A DNA stretch of 34,096 bases from Candidatus Cibiobacter qucibialis (GTDB lineage Bacteria > Bacillota > Clostridia > Oscillospirales > Ruminococcaceae), in the NCBI GenBank assembly GCA_004000625.1, contig SAUS01000025.1, forward strand, positions 1 to 34,096. Direction: 5' to 3'. Positions 21,396 through 28,132 of the stretch are shown here, one piece after another. The stretch's first letter is position 1, and the number at the start of each line of letters is the position of its first letter. Under the pieces are notes generated by a model, which ran no database searches, was not told where the DNA came from, and saw only the letters and a program-made list of their open reading frames with translations. The position numbers were made by a program, and so were the translations under genes.

Positions 21396-21800
21396 TTGAG
21401 GATCGCATTGATTGCCCATGATTCCCGCAAAGAGCTTTTGGCCCAGTTCTGCACAGCCTATGTGCGTATTCTGTCTCAGAACGAACTGGTTGCCACCGGC
21501 GTGACGGGCAAAGTGGTACACGATGCCTGTGGGCTGCCGGTTCGCTGCCTGTACCCCGGTGCACGCGGCGGTGCCGAGCAGATTTCCTCCATGATTGCCT
21601 GCGGCGAAATTGATATGCTGCTGTTTTTCCGCGACCCCGTCAACGCCCGGCCCAATGAGCCGAACGCCGTTACCCTGCTGCGCCTGTGCGATACCCGCGC
21701 CATCCCCGTTGCCACCAACATTGCCACTGCCGAGGTTTTGATCCACGGCCTGGAGCGCGGAGACCTGGCTTGGATCGAATTGCAGCGCGGGAGAAAATAA
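21396..21800 (+). CDS. Methylglyoxal synthase-fold protein with altered active site
   Basis: The 134-residue protein aligns end to end with MgsA (MRIALIAHDSRK, ATGVTG, EIDMLLFFRDP, LLRLCD, IPVATNIATAE). MgsA turns dihydroxyacetone phosphate into methylglyoxal. Compared with E. coli MgsA as I remember it, His19 (here H8) and Asp91 (D80) are kept, but the catalytic base Asp71 is Ala60, His98 is Asn87 and Asp101 is Asn90; the phosphate-site Thr47 is Val36. The reaction is therefore doubtful, and a binding or regulatory role is possible. The start is TTG at 21396, supported by TAGGAGG at ideal spacing. It is transcribed alone and followed by a family A repeat. Confidence 0.85.
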   Translation: MRIALIAHDSRKELLAQFCTAYVRILSQNELVATGVTGKVVHDACGLPVRCLYPGARGGAEQISSMIACGEIDMLLFFRDPVNARPNEPNAVTLLRLCDTRAIPVATNIATAEVLIHGLERGDLAWIELQRGRK

Positions 21801-21834
21801 CGAATATCCACGAAACCCCAGCAAGCATTTGTAG

Positions 21835-21933
21835 GGCAATACCGCATAATTCTAAGTGCCGATACGGCGAGCGAGGTGCGGCAGATGCCGGAGCGGTGCT
21901 TAAGCCGCAAGGCGGGAATTGTGCGGTGTTGCC
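21835..21933 (+). repeat. Family A repeat, copy A4 (ends only, 99 bp)
   Basis: This minimal copy keeps the left 53 or so and right 46 or so bases of the element, joined at GCAGATGCCGGAGCGG. The flanks are GTAG (21831-21834) and TTAG (21934-21937), matching in three of four bases. It lies 34 bases after the stop of the preceding gene. Confidence 0.9.
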
Positions 21934-21962
21934 TTAGATATAACACGATTCCACAAATGCAA

Positions 21963-22010
21963 AAAGCATGTGCTTTTTCCACCTTTGCCGGGCGGGAAAT
22001 CACATGCTTT
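21963..22010 (-). terminator. Terminator of the lrp / zinc-ribbon / GT2 operon
   Basis: AAAGCATGTG (21963-21972) pairs with CACATGCTTT (22001-22010), and on the minus strand the hairpin is followed by a T-run. It lies 27 bases past the GT2 stop codon. Confidence 0.75.
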
Positions 22011-22037
22011 ATTTTATTCTATTGCTTCCGTTATCTT

Positions 22038-23027
22038 TCAGGTAATTTTCAGCGCGCGCTGAACGCGGTAGACCAGGTAGCGGAACAGCCCAACGATCAT
22101 GCTGCCCTCGCACCATAAATAGTTAGGCAGATTACGCCAGTAAAATTTGGGCTTTTTGATGTTGGGCAGGGCGATCTTGGCTTCCGCATAGCCCTTGGCA
22201 TAATCATTGCCGAAGCCGCGGTGACGGAACATGATAACTTTCAACAAATAGCCCAGCAGCATGGGGATAAAATTGACAACCAGCATGACCACCGGCTGGT
22301 TTTTGTAGGGCAGCAGAATGCTGTTGCGGCCGCTCTGAATGCTTTTGAATGGGTTATACCGCACCGCGCCGGTGGTGGCACCGCAGATATGGCGGCACTT
22401 TGCGGTGGGGCAATAGACGTTTTTATAACCAAAATTGTTGGCGCGCCAGCTGAGGTCAACATCCTCATAGTAGGCAAAAAACAATTCGTCAAAAACGCCA
22501 ATTTTATCCAAAATGGATTTTCTGTACAGTGCTGCGCCGCCACAGGCAGAAAAAATACGGCAGGGCTTCTGGTAGCGGCTGGCTTTCAGGCCGTCGCCGC
22601 GCTTGCAGGCAAAGCCCAGAATCGTCACATAATCTCCGGCGTCATCGGCCAGTTCCGGCTCGTAATAGCGCAGCATCAGGCTGGATACCGCAAAAATCTT
22701 CGGGTCGCTCTCAGCGGTTTTCAGCAGCTCTTCCAACCAGTTCGGTTCGGCAAAGGCATCGTTATTGAACAAGGCCATATACTCGCCTTTGGCCATGGCG
22801 ATGCCTTGGTTGACAGCATGGGAAAAACCGGTATTCTCGCTGTTTTCGATCAGGTGGTAGCGGGGGTTACCGCAGTAGCTGTGGGCAATTTCGAGGCTTT
22901 CATCGGTGGAGCCGTTATCGATCACGATCAGCTCAAAGTCCTGCTCAGTCTGCGCCCAGATGGATTCGATGGAATCCCGCAGCCAGCCAGCACCATTCAG
23001 ATTGGGGATAATCACGCTTGCTTTCAC
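22038..23027 (-). CDS. Family 2 glycosyltransferase (rhamnosyltransferase-like)
   Basis: The 329-residue protein has a GT-A fold: SVIIPNLNG (residues 4-12), VIDNGSTDES with D37, NND at residues 88-90 as the DxD-like metal site, and YYEDVDLSWR as the late acidic motif. C-terminal hydrophobic segments (about residues 245-265 and 305-325) suggest membrane association. It resembles WbbL-type enzymes that move a sugar such as rhamnose from a nucleotide donor onto a cell-surface glycan; the actual sugar is unknown. Start is GTG at 23027 after AAAGGAGG. It lies 15 bases after the zinc-ribbon gene and ends the operon begun by lrp. Confidence 0.88.
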   Translation of the reverse strand: MKASVIIPNLNGAGWLRDSIESIWAQTEQDFELIVIDNGSTDESLEIAHSYCGNPRYHLIENSENTGFSHAVNQGIAMAKGEYMALFNNDAFAEPNWLEELLKTAESDPKIFAVSSLMLRYYEPELADDAGDYVTILGFACKRGDGLKASRYQKPCRIFSACGGAALYRKSILDKIGVFDELFFAYYEDVDLSWRANNFGYKNVYCPTAKCRHICGATTGAVRYNPFKSIQSGRNSILLPYKNQPVVMLVVNFIPMLLGYLLKVIMFRHRGFGNDYAKGYAEAKIALPNIKKPKFYWRNLPNYLWCEGSMIVGLFRYLVYRVQRALKIT

Positions 23028-23042
23028 TGTGCTTTCCTCCTT

Positions 23043-23516
23043 TTAATAACCCATGCCGCCAAGCAGGATGGGCATGTAAGAAAGGCCAACGATCACACTG
23101 TGCGCCGCAATCAGCAGGGCCAGAATGACCAGGTCCCCCACCAGCCGCTTGATCATGCAGGCAGTGGCCAGCTTCTGGCGTTCCTCCCATTTGCTGCCGC
23201 AAAGGCTCCAGTAAATCATCATGATAAGGCCCACCACCGGGATGGCAAACAACAGCAGCGTTGCAAGGTAATGCCCAGTGCCCATCTCTTCCTGTTGCTC
23301 GCCCTCATAGCACATGAAAAAGGGATCATCTTTCAGCGGAAATTCATCCTCGTCTTCATCATCCCAGTATTGAACCATATCCGGGTCCACATGGATGGTA
23401 TAGCGCGGGCGGCTGGCTTCTGCTTTGGTGGGGGGCAGCGCACGGCCGCAGCGCGGGCAGACGGTAGTGCCCTTGGGAGCCACCAGACCGCATTGTTTAC
23501 AAATATGCAATTCCAT
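23043..23516 (-). CDS. Zinc-ribbon membrane protein of unknown function
   Basis: The 157-residue protein starts with a CxxC...CxxC zinc ribbon (C6, C9, C20, C23: CKQCG and CPRCG). An acidic linker follows (DDEDEDEFPLKDD), then two or three membrane segments (about residues 82-104, 126-145 and possibly to 155). Such zinc-ribbon membrane proteins are common in Clostridia and poorly understood. Its ATG directly follows the lrp stop codon (TAAATG), so translation is probably coupled. No further function can be assigned. Confidence 0.8.
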   Translation of the reverse strand: MELHICKQCGLVAPKGTTVCPRCGRALPPTKAEASRPRYTIHVDPDMVQYWDDEDEDEFPLKDDPFFMCYEGEQQEEMGTGHYLATLLLFAIPVVGLIMMIYWSLCGSKWEERQKLATACMIKRLVGDLVILALLIAAHSVIVGLSYMPILLGGMGY

Positions 23517-23957
23517 TTATACGTCCCCTTCCAGGCTCAGACTGCGGTCCAGCGGTGTGGCAAGAATGATCTGGGTGTTGGTGTTGCCCATCTTTTGCAG
23601 GTGGGTCAGCAGGTGTTCCAGTGCATCAATGCCGGGGCAGCTGACCTTGACGATAAAGTTATAGCTGCCGGTCACGCGGTAGCACTGCAGGATCTGCGGT
23701 TCGCCCTGGATCATTTTAAGGAAATGGTCCCGTTCCGATGCCGCCGTCTGGATGGAAATCAACGCCTGGACTCGGTTATTCTCGCCGGGGTGGTGCAGGC
23801 GCACGGTATAGCCGCCGATGATGCCCTCCTGCTCCATGCGGTGAATACGGCTGGACACCGCCGGACTGGTCAGGTTGACCTGTTTGGCGATTTCCTTGAC
23901 CGGCATGCGGGCGTTGCGCATCATAAGCTGGATGATTTTGCTGTCTAATTCATCCAT
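23517..23957 (-). CDS. Lrp/AsnC-family transcriptional regulator
   Basis: The 146-residue protein has the N-terminal helix-turn-helix of Lrp (MDELDSKIIQLMMRNARMPV, then KEIAKQVNLTSPAVSSRIHRMEQEGII), the hinge GGYTVRL, and the C-terminal RAM ligand-binding domain (about residues 65-140, with CYRVTGSYNFIVKV). Proteins of this type sense amino acids and often control transport. ATG at 23957 has AGGA about 11 bases upstream. It heads an operon with the zinc-ribbon and GT2 genes and faces away from a candidate small RNA and an amino-acid ABC transporter, likely targets. Confidence 0.93.
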   Translation of the reverse strand: MDELDSKIIQLMMRNARMPVKEIAKQVNLTSPAVSSRIHRMEQEGIIGGYTVRLHHPGENNRVQALISIQTAASERDHFLKMIQGEPQILQCYRVTGSYNFIVKVSCPGIDALEHLLTHLQKMGNTNTQIILATPLDRSLSLEGDV

Positions 23958-24098
23958 GTCGAGTCACTTCCTGTCAGTTTTAGTCAATGAGCACAATAAA
24001 AATAAAATAAAGCAAATAAACCTTGTATGGCATTACAAAACCGAAAACTCTTTCATTTTCTGTGCATATGCTGAATTATTTTAAGTTATCTGGGCATC

Positions 24099-24135
24099 AT
24101 TATAATAAAAGCAAAACAAAATTGCAAGTATTGCA
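24099..24135 (-). promoter_or_regulatory. Promoter of lrp with overlapping palindrome
   Basis: On the minus strand TTGCAA (24122-24127) and TATAAT (24099-24104) are 17 bases apart. The 13-bp palindrome TGCAAGTATTGCA (24123-24135) overlaps the -35 box and sits between it and the -35 of the divergent promoter at 24137. This is a natural site for autoregulation by the Lrp protein, though not proven. The leader to the lrp start is about 135 bases long and AT-rich. Confidence 0.7.
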
Positions 24136-24136
24136 T

Positions 24137-24164
24137 TTGACATTTTAATAATCAAGGCTATAAT
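24137..24164 (+). promoter_or_regulatory. Strong promoter of a short non-coding transcript
   Basis: TTGACA (24137-24142) and TATAAT (24159-24164) are both consensus, with 16 bases between. No gene follows before the terminator at 24267-24305. Confidence 0.75.
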
Positions 24165-24170
24165 GTACTT

Positions 24171-24305
24171 GTAACAAGAAAGAGAAAAACAGAGTATAAC
24201 CCCTTTAAGTTCCCATTTATTACATTACCATCTTCTGACCTTTATATACTTTCCCACCCCTCTATGCACAAAAGCCCGCTTTTCAAGCGGGCTTTTGTGT
24301 TTTTG
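24171..24305 (+). ncRNA. Candidate small RNA (about 135 nt) upstream of amino-acid ABC transporter
   Basis: A consensus promoter ends near 24164 and a perfect terminator (CACAAAAGCCCGCTT/AAGCGGGCTTTTGTG, loop TTC, 24267-24299, followed by TTTTT) closes the unit. No open frame with a ribosome binding site lies between. The transporter downstream has its own promoter at 24350, so this unit could be an independent small RNA. It could also be an attenuated leader of the transporter. The middle is unstructured by eye and C/T-rich in places, which would suit base-pairing with ribosome binding sites. Confidence 0.55.
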
Positions 24306-24349
24306 CCTGCCATTTTGTACTCTGCTTTATTTTATGAAGCAGATTTAAT

Positions 24350-24378
24350 TTGCTTTTTCTCCCATACCCTAGTATAAT
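24350..24378 (+). promoter_or_regulatory. Promoter of the amino-acid ABC transporter operon
   Basis: TTGCTT (24350-24355) and TATAAT (24373-24378) are 17 bases apart, about 50 bases before the GTG start of the permease. Confidence 0.75.
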
Positions 24379-24433
24379 GATGGGTAGTTTGTCTATTTTT
24401 ATCTTGTTTTGCAAAAACGGAAAGGACTCCGCT

Positions 24434-25111
24434 GTGAATACACGTCTGGTCGGCATTTTGATCGACTCTTTTCCTAAGATTTTAATTAACGGCCTTACGG
24501 TCACCCTGCCGCTTACGATCATTTCTTTTGCGCTTGCGTTGGTCATTGCGCTGATTACTGCCCTTGTGCAGACCGCCAAAATTCCCGTTCTGCGGCAACT
24601 TGCCCGGTTTTATGTCTGGGTCATCCGCGGCACCCCGGTGCTGGTACAGCTGTTCGTGGTGTTTTACGGCCTGCCCAGCCTTGGCGTACTGATCGACCCG
24701 TTCCCGGCTGCTGTGGCCTGCTTTGCCATCAATGAGGGTGCCTACTGCGCCGAGACCATCCGCGCCGCGCTGGAATCTGTTCCCGCTGGTCAGATGGAAG
24801 CCGGGTACTGCGTTGGCATGACCTATCTGCAGACGATGCGCCGTATTGTGCTGCCGCAGGCACTGCGCACGGCGTTCCCGCCGCTGTTCAACTCGCTGAT
24901 TTCCCTGCTCAAAGATACCTCCCTTGCCGCAAACATTACGGTAACCGAGATGTTTATGGCCACCCAGCGCATTGTGGCGCGCACCTATGAATCGCTGCCG
25001 CTTTATCTGGAAGTTGCCTTTATCTACCTGATGTTCTCCACCATCCTGACGCAGGTCCAGCGCTGGGGCGAAAAAAAGCTGAACGCCAAGGGCTTCAGCC
25101 AGAATTCCTGA
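24434..25111 (+). CDS. Polar amino-acid ABC transporter permease (HisM/GlnP type)
   Basis: The 225-residue product has about five membrane segments and the family pattern: an N-terminal NGLTVTLPLTIISF, FYVWVIRGTPVLVQLF, and the ATPase-coupling loop EAGYCVGMTYLQTMRRIVLPQA with its conserved EA-x3-G. It forms the membrane channel for uptake of a polar amino acid. The start is GTG at 24434, with AAAGGA seven bases upstream; an ATG at 24350 would lie on the promoter. It is the first gene of a permease, ATPase, binding-protein operon. As there is only one permease gene, it probably works as a homodimer. Confidence 0.93.
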   Translation: MNTRLVGILIDSFPKILINGLTVTLPLTIISFALALVIALITALVQTAKIPVLRQLARFYVWVIRGTPVLVQLFVVFYGLPSLGVLIDPFPAAVACFAINEGAYCAETIRAALESVPAGQMEAGYCVGMTYLQTMRRIVLPQALRTAFPPLFNSLISLLKDTSLAANITVTEMFMATQRIVARTYESLPLYLEVAFIYLMFSTILTQVQRWGEKKLNAKGFSQNS

Positions 25112-25123
25112 GGAGGTGCCGCC

Positions 25124-25870
25124 ATGCAGGAGATGCTGAAAATCACCGGAATCCGCAAATCGTTCAGCACGCTGGATGTGCTGAAAGGCGTGGACCTGAC
25201 GGTGCACAAGGGCGAGGTTGTTTCGCTGATCGGGCCTTCCGGTTCCGGCAAGACCACGCTGCTGCGCTGCGCCAACTTTTTGGACCAGGCCGAGGACGGC
25301 ACTATGGTGCTGGACGGCCAGACCTACCATTTGGGCCATGTGCGCCGCACTGAGATGTACGAAGCCCGCCGCCACACAGCGTTTGTGTTCCAGAATTACA
25401 ACCTGTTTTTGAATAAGACCGCGCTGCAGAACGTGACCGAAGGGTTGATTGTTGCCCGCAAAATGCCCAGGGATGAGGCCGAAGCCCGCGCCCAAAAAGC
25501 GCTGGAAAAGGTCGGCCTGGGCAACCGCGGTGCCAGCTACCCCAATCAGCTTTCCGGCGGGCAGCAGCAGCGCGTGGCCATTGCCCGCGCCATTGCCACC
25601 GACCCCAAGATCATCTATTTTGACGAGCCCACCAGCGCGCTGGACCCGGAGCTGACCGTGGAAGTGCTGGCCGTGATGCGGGACCTGGCCGCCGATGGCA
25701 TGACAATGCTGGTCGTGACCCACGAGATGGGCTTTGCCCGCAACGTTTCTAACCAGGTCGTGTTCATGGAGCACGGCGTTGTGGTGGAACAGGGTCCCGC
25801 CAAAGAGATCTTTACCGCCCCACGCGAGGAGCGCACCCGCGCTTTTTTGCGTCTGGTTGAAGATAAATAA
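25124..25870 (+). CDS. Amino-acid ABC transporter ATP-binding protein
   Basis: The 248-residue ATPase has all motifs: Walker A GPSGSGKT (37-44), Q-loop at FQNYNLF, signature LSGGQQQR (143-150), Walker B IIYFDE (163-168), D-loop SALDPE and switch H200. It is closest to the GlnQ/HisP/TcyC group, full length for that group. ATG at 25124 follows GAGGAGGTG, 12 bases after the permease stop. It would drive import through the neighbouring permease. Confidence 0.96.
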   Translation: MQEMLKITGIRKSFSTLDVLKGVDLTVHKGEVVSLIGPSGSGKTTLLRCANFLDQAEDGTMVLDGQTYHLGHVRRTEMYEARRHTAFVFQNYNLFLNKTALQNVTEGLIVARKMPRDEAEARAQKALEKVGLGNRGASYPNQLSGGQQQRVAIARAIATDPKIIYFDEPTSALDPELTVEVLAVMRDLAADGMTMLVVTHEMGFARNVSNQVVFMEHGVVVEQGPAKEIFTAPREERTRAFLRLVEDK

Positions 25871-25900
25871 AAGTTTTTACATAACCAAGGAGAAGCACAT

Positions 25901-26758
25901 ATGAAACTGAAAGCATTGACCGCTGCCGTACTGGCAGCCGCCCTGCTGGCCGCCTGCGGTTCCTCTGCAGCGTCCTCTGCTGCACCGGCAGCGGATACTT
26001 CCAGCGAAACCGCTGCCAGCGCCGATAACTCCGGCGATCTGCTGGCCCAGATTCAGCAGCGCGGCGAGATCGTGTTTGGCACCGAGGGCACCTGGTCCCC
26101 CTGGACCTACCATGACGAAAACGACCAGCTGGTTGGCTTCGACATTGAAGTTGCCCAGAAGGTTGCCGAAAAGCTTGGCGTAAAGGCCACCTTTGTGGAG
26201 GGCGAATGGGACGGCCTGCTGGCCGGCGTGGACGGCGGCCGCTATGACAGCATGGCCAACGGCGTGGAAATTACCGAAGAGCGCGCCCAGAAATACGATT
26301 TTTCTGACCCGTACTGCTACATCCGCACTGCCATTATTGTAAAAAGCGATGATGACAGCATCAACAGCTTTGAGGATCTGAACGGCAAGACCACCGCCAA
26401 CACCATTTCCAGCACCTATGCAACACTGGCCGAAAGCTATGGCGCCAAAACCACCGGTGTGGACGACCTGAACCAGACCATTGAGCTGCTGCTGAACGGC
26501 CGTGTGGATGCCACCCTGAACGCCGAAGTAACCTATTTTGACTACCTGAAAGAGCATCCCGATGCGAACATCAAGATCGCGGCTTTGACCAATGATGCTT
26601 CCCAGGTTGCTTTCCCTGTGCGCAAGGGCGATGAAACCGCCACCCTGCGCGAGGCTCTGAACCAGGCTATCAATGAGTTGCGCGAGGACGGCACCATTGC
26701 CGAGATCAGCGAGAAGTACTTTGGCACCGACCTGAGCCAGGCCCCCAGCGCGAACTGA
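25901..26758 (+). CDS. Amino-acid ABC transporter substrate-binding lipoprotein
   Basis: The 285-residue protein has a signal peptide ending in the lipobox LLAAC with Cys19 as the lipid attachment site, then an A/S-rich linker (about residues 20-45) and a periplasmic-binding fold of family 3. Blocks include GTEGTWSPWTYHD, LVGFDIEVAQKVAEKLG, EWDGLLAGVDGGRYD and DFSDPY. The GTEGTWSPWTYHDE and EWDGLLAGL-like blocks recall cystine-binding TcyA-type proteins, so cystine or another polar amino acid is likely. ATG at 25901 follows AAGGAG. It is the last gene of the operon, before a terminator. Confidence 0.94.
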   Translation: MKLKALTAAVLAAALLAACGSSAASSAAPAADTSSETAASADNSGDLLAQIQQRGEIVFGTEGTWSPWTYHDENDQLVGFDIEVAQKVAEKLGVKATFVEGEWDGLLAGVDGGRYDSMANGVEITEERAQKYDFSDPYCYIRTAIIVKSDDDSINSFEDLNGKTTANTISSTYATLAESYGAKTTGVDDLNQTIELLLNGRVDATLNAEVTYFDYLKEHPDANIKIAALTNDASQVAFPVRKGDETATLREALNQAINELREDGTIAEISEKYFGTDLSQAPSAN

Positions 26759-26782
26759 TTTAACAAAATCACAATATAGCAT

Positions 26783-26832
26783 AAAAAATCTCCGTAACCT
26801 GCTGTGTTTGGCAAGGGGTGCGGAGATTTTTT
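26783..26832 (+). terminator. Terminator of the ABC transporter operon
   Basis: AAAAAATCTCCG (26783-26794) pairs with CGGAGATTTTTT (26821-26832) with a partly paired interior, 25 bases after the stop codon. Confidence 0.85.
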
Positions 26833-26890
26833 GTTTGATGAGCGGTAGATTGCCTGGGAAATGTACTCTTTACGGGTCAGCAAATTCCCA

Positions 26891-26995
26891 TAGAGGCGCG
26901 CATTGTGTGCCTGCGAATGTTTGGTTTGTGCAATACCTTGTGGAAACGCTATCTCCCTTAGGTTGTTGGCGGGCGCACAATGTGCGCCCCCCTAC
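26891..26995. repeat. Short palindromes C7 (degenerate) and C6 (family C)
   Basis: C6 is GGGCGCAC/GTGCGCCC (26971-26989) followed by CCCTACG; read in reverse it gives CGTAGGGG and the same stem as C1 at 2152-2176. C7 (26891-26914, TAGAGGCGCGCATTGTGTGC) is a decayed copy of the same sequence. No gene is visible in 26833-27028. Confidence 0.7.
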
Positions 26996-27028
26996 GAAGT
27001 GTTCACGCATTTATAAGTGCTGCAAACC

Positions 27029-27067
27029 AAAAACCGCCCCGGAAAGGTTATGCTTTCCGGGGCGGTT
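27029..27067 (-). terminator. Terminator of the rubrerythrin gene
   Basis: AACCGCCCCGGAAAG (27032-27046) pairs with CTTTCCGGGGCGGTT (27053-27067), and a T-rich tract follows on the minus strand. It lies nine bases past the stop codon. Confidence 0.9.
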
Positions 27068-27075
27068 CTCCATCA

Positions 27076-27612
27076 TCAATAATTTTCCGCGTGGACTTCA
27101 AAGTAGCTCTGGGGATGATTGCAGGTGGGGCAGACTTCGGGGGCCTGGGTGCCCACCACGATGTGGCCGCAGTTGCGGCACTCCCACACTTTTACTTCGC
27201 TCTTGGCAAACACTTCTGCCATTTCAATGTTGTGCAGCAGGGCGCGGTAGCGCTCTTCGTGATGCTTTTCAATGGCTCCCACCAGGCGGAACCGGGCAGC
27301 CAGTTCGGGGAAGCCCTCTTCCTCAGCCGTCTTGGCAAAGCTGTCATACATATCGGTCCATTCGTAATTTTCGCCCGCGGCGGCGGCTTTCAGGTTGTCG
27401 GCGGTATCGCCGATGCCGTTCAGCTCCTTGAACCACAGCTTGGCATGTTCTTTTTCGTTATCAGCCGTTTTCAAAAACAGTGCTGCGATCTGCTCAAAAC
27501 CCTGCTTTTTGGCCACGGAGGCAAAGAAGGTGTACTTGTTGCGTGCTTCGGATTCGCCCGCAAATGCGGTCATCAGGTTTTTCTCGCTCTGGGTACCAGC
27601 ATACTTGTTCAT
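27076..27612 (-). CDS. rbr: Rubrerythrin
   Basis: The 178-residue protein has an N-terminal ferritin-like di-iron domain (residues 1-135) with AFAGESEARNKY, EKEHAKLW and EKHHEERY supplying Glu/His ligands, and a C-terminal rubredoxin-like domain with CRNCG and CPTC binding one iron. It reduces hydrogen peroxide in the cytoplasm of anaerobes. ATG at 27612 is chosen because AAGGAG lies at the right distance; an ATG 18 bases upstream would place this site inside the gene. It is monocistronic. Confidence 0.97.
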   Translation of the reverse strand: MNKYAGTQSEKNLMTAFAGESEARNKYTFFASVAKKQGFEQIAALFLKTADNEKEHAKLWFKELNGIGDTADNLKAAAAGENYEWTDMYDSFAKTAEEEGFPELAARFRLVGAIEKHHEERYRALLHNIEMAEVFAKSEVKVWECRNCGHIVVGTQAPEVCPTCNHPQSYFEVHAENY

Positions 27613-27694
27613 AACATTCTCCTTATTCATAGTTTAAGATTTATTCTGAATCAAAGTTTTTGCATCAGTATATTATGTCTTGTTCTATAGCCTT

Positions 27695-27722
27695 ATTATA
27701 GCGCAGTTTTGAGATTTGTAAA
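27695..27722 (-). promoter_or_regulatory. Promoter of the rubrerythrin gene
   Basis: On the minus strand TTTACA (27717-27722) and TATAAT (27695-27700) are 16 bases apart, giving a leader of about 80 bases. I see no convincing PerR box. Confidence 0.7.
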
Positions 27723-27778
27723 GACAATTTTTAAGACTTGATATTAAATTTTATCTGTCGCTTTTTAGTAAAAAAGCC

Positions 27779-27806
27779 AGTGCCGGGCAGAAATCTGCCC
27801 GGCACT
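27779..27806 (-). terminator. Terminator of the PTS-IIC-like operon
   Basis: AGTGCCGGGCAGA (27779-27791) pairs perfectly with TCTGCCCGGCACT (27794-27806), and GGCTTTTTT follows on the minus strand. Confidence 0.9.
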
Positions 27807-27829
27807 GCCGAAAAAGTTCTTTGATTGCC

Positions 27830-28128
27830 TTAAATTTCTTTGCCCGTTTCAGGTTGTGGAATGATACCCAGATTTAAAACATCGGGTATAAGTAGCTGGC
27901 ACCATAGCAGCCAATCTTTTTGGGGCCGGTGATGGCCTCCCCCGGTGCCTGGCGGGTCGCAATCTTTTGCAGGGCCGCCGCCACGGTGGAGATGGTGATG
28001 GATTTGCTGCGGCGGTCCACAAACAGCTCGCCGCCACAGATGATATAGCAAAACGGCAGGCATTTTGCGGTATAAAATTGCTCGCCCTGGTGCTGTTCCA
28101 GCGTCGCCCACACTTCCTAAACGTCCAT
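27830..28128 (-). pseudogene. Broken small conserved gene after PTS-IIC (amber codon and frameshift)
   Basis: Reading from ATG at 28128 gives MDV, then TAG, then an intact frame of about 80 residues (EVWATLEQHQGEQFYTAK, ELFVDRRSKSITISTV, GPKKIGCYGASYLYPMF). It stops, but continues sensibly in the next frame as LNLGIIPQPETGKEI to 27830. A missing T in the run at ATGTTTTAAAT would explain the second break. I remember small clostridial proteins of this pattern but no function. A GTG at 28113 could start a shortened product, though no good ribosome binding site supports it. It follows the PTS-IIC-like gene by four bases. Confidence 0.7.
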
Positions 28129-28132
28129 TGGC

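Noticed and set aside
27613..27760. PerR or other peroxide-response operator upstream of rubrerythrin
   Set aside because: No good match to the TTATAAT-type inverted repeat could be found by eye.
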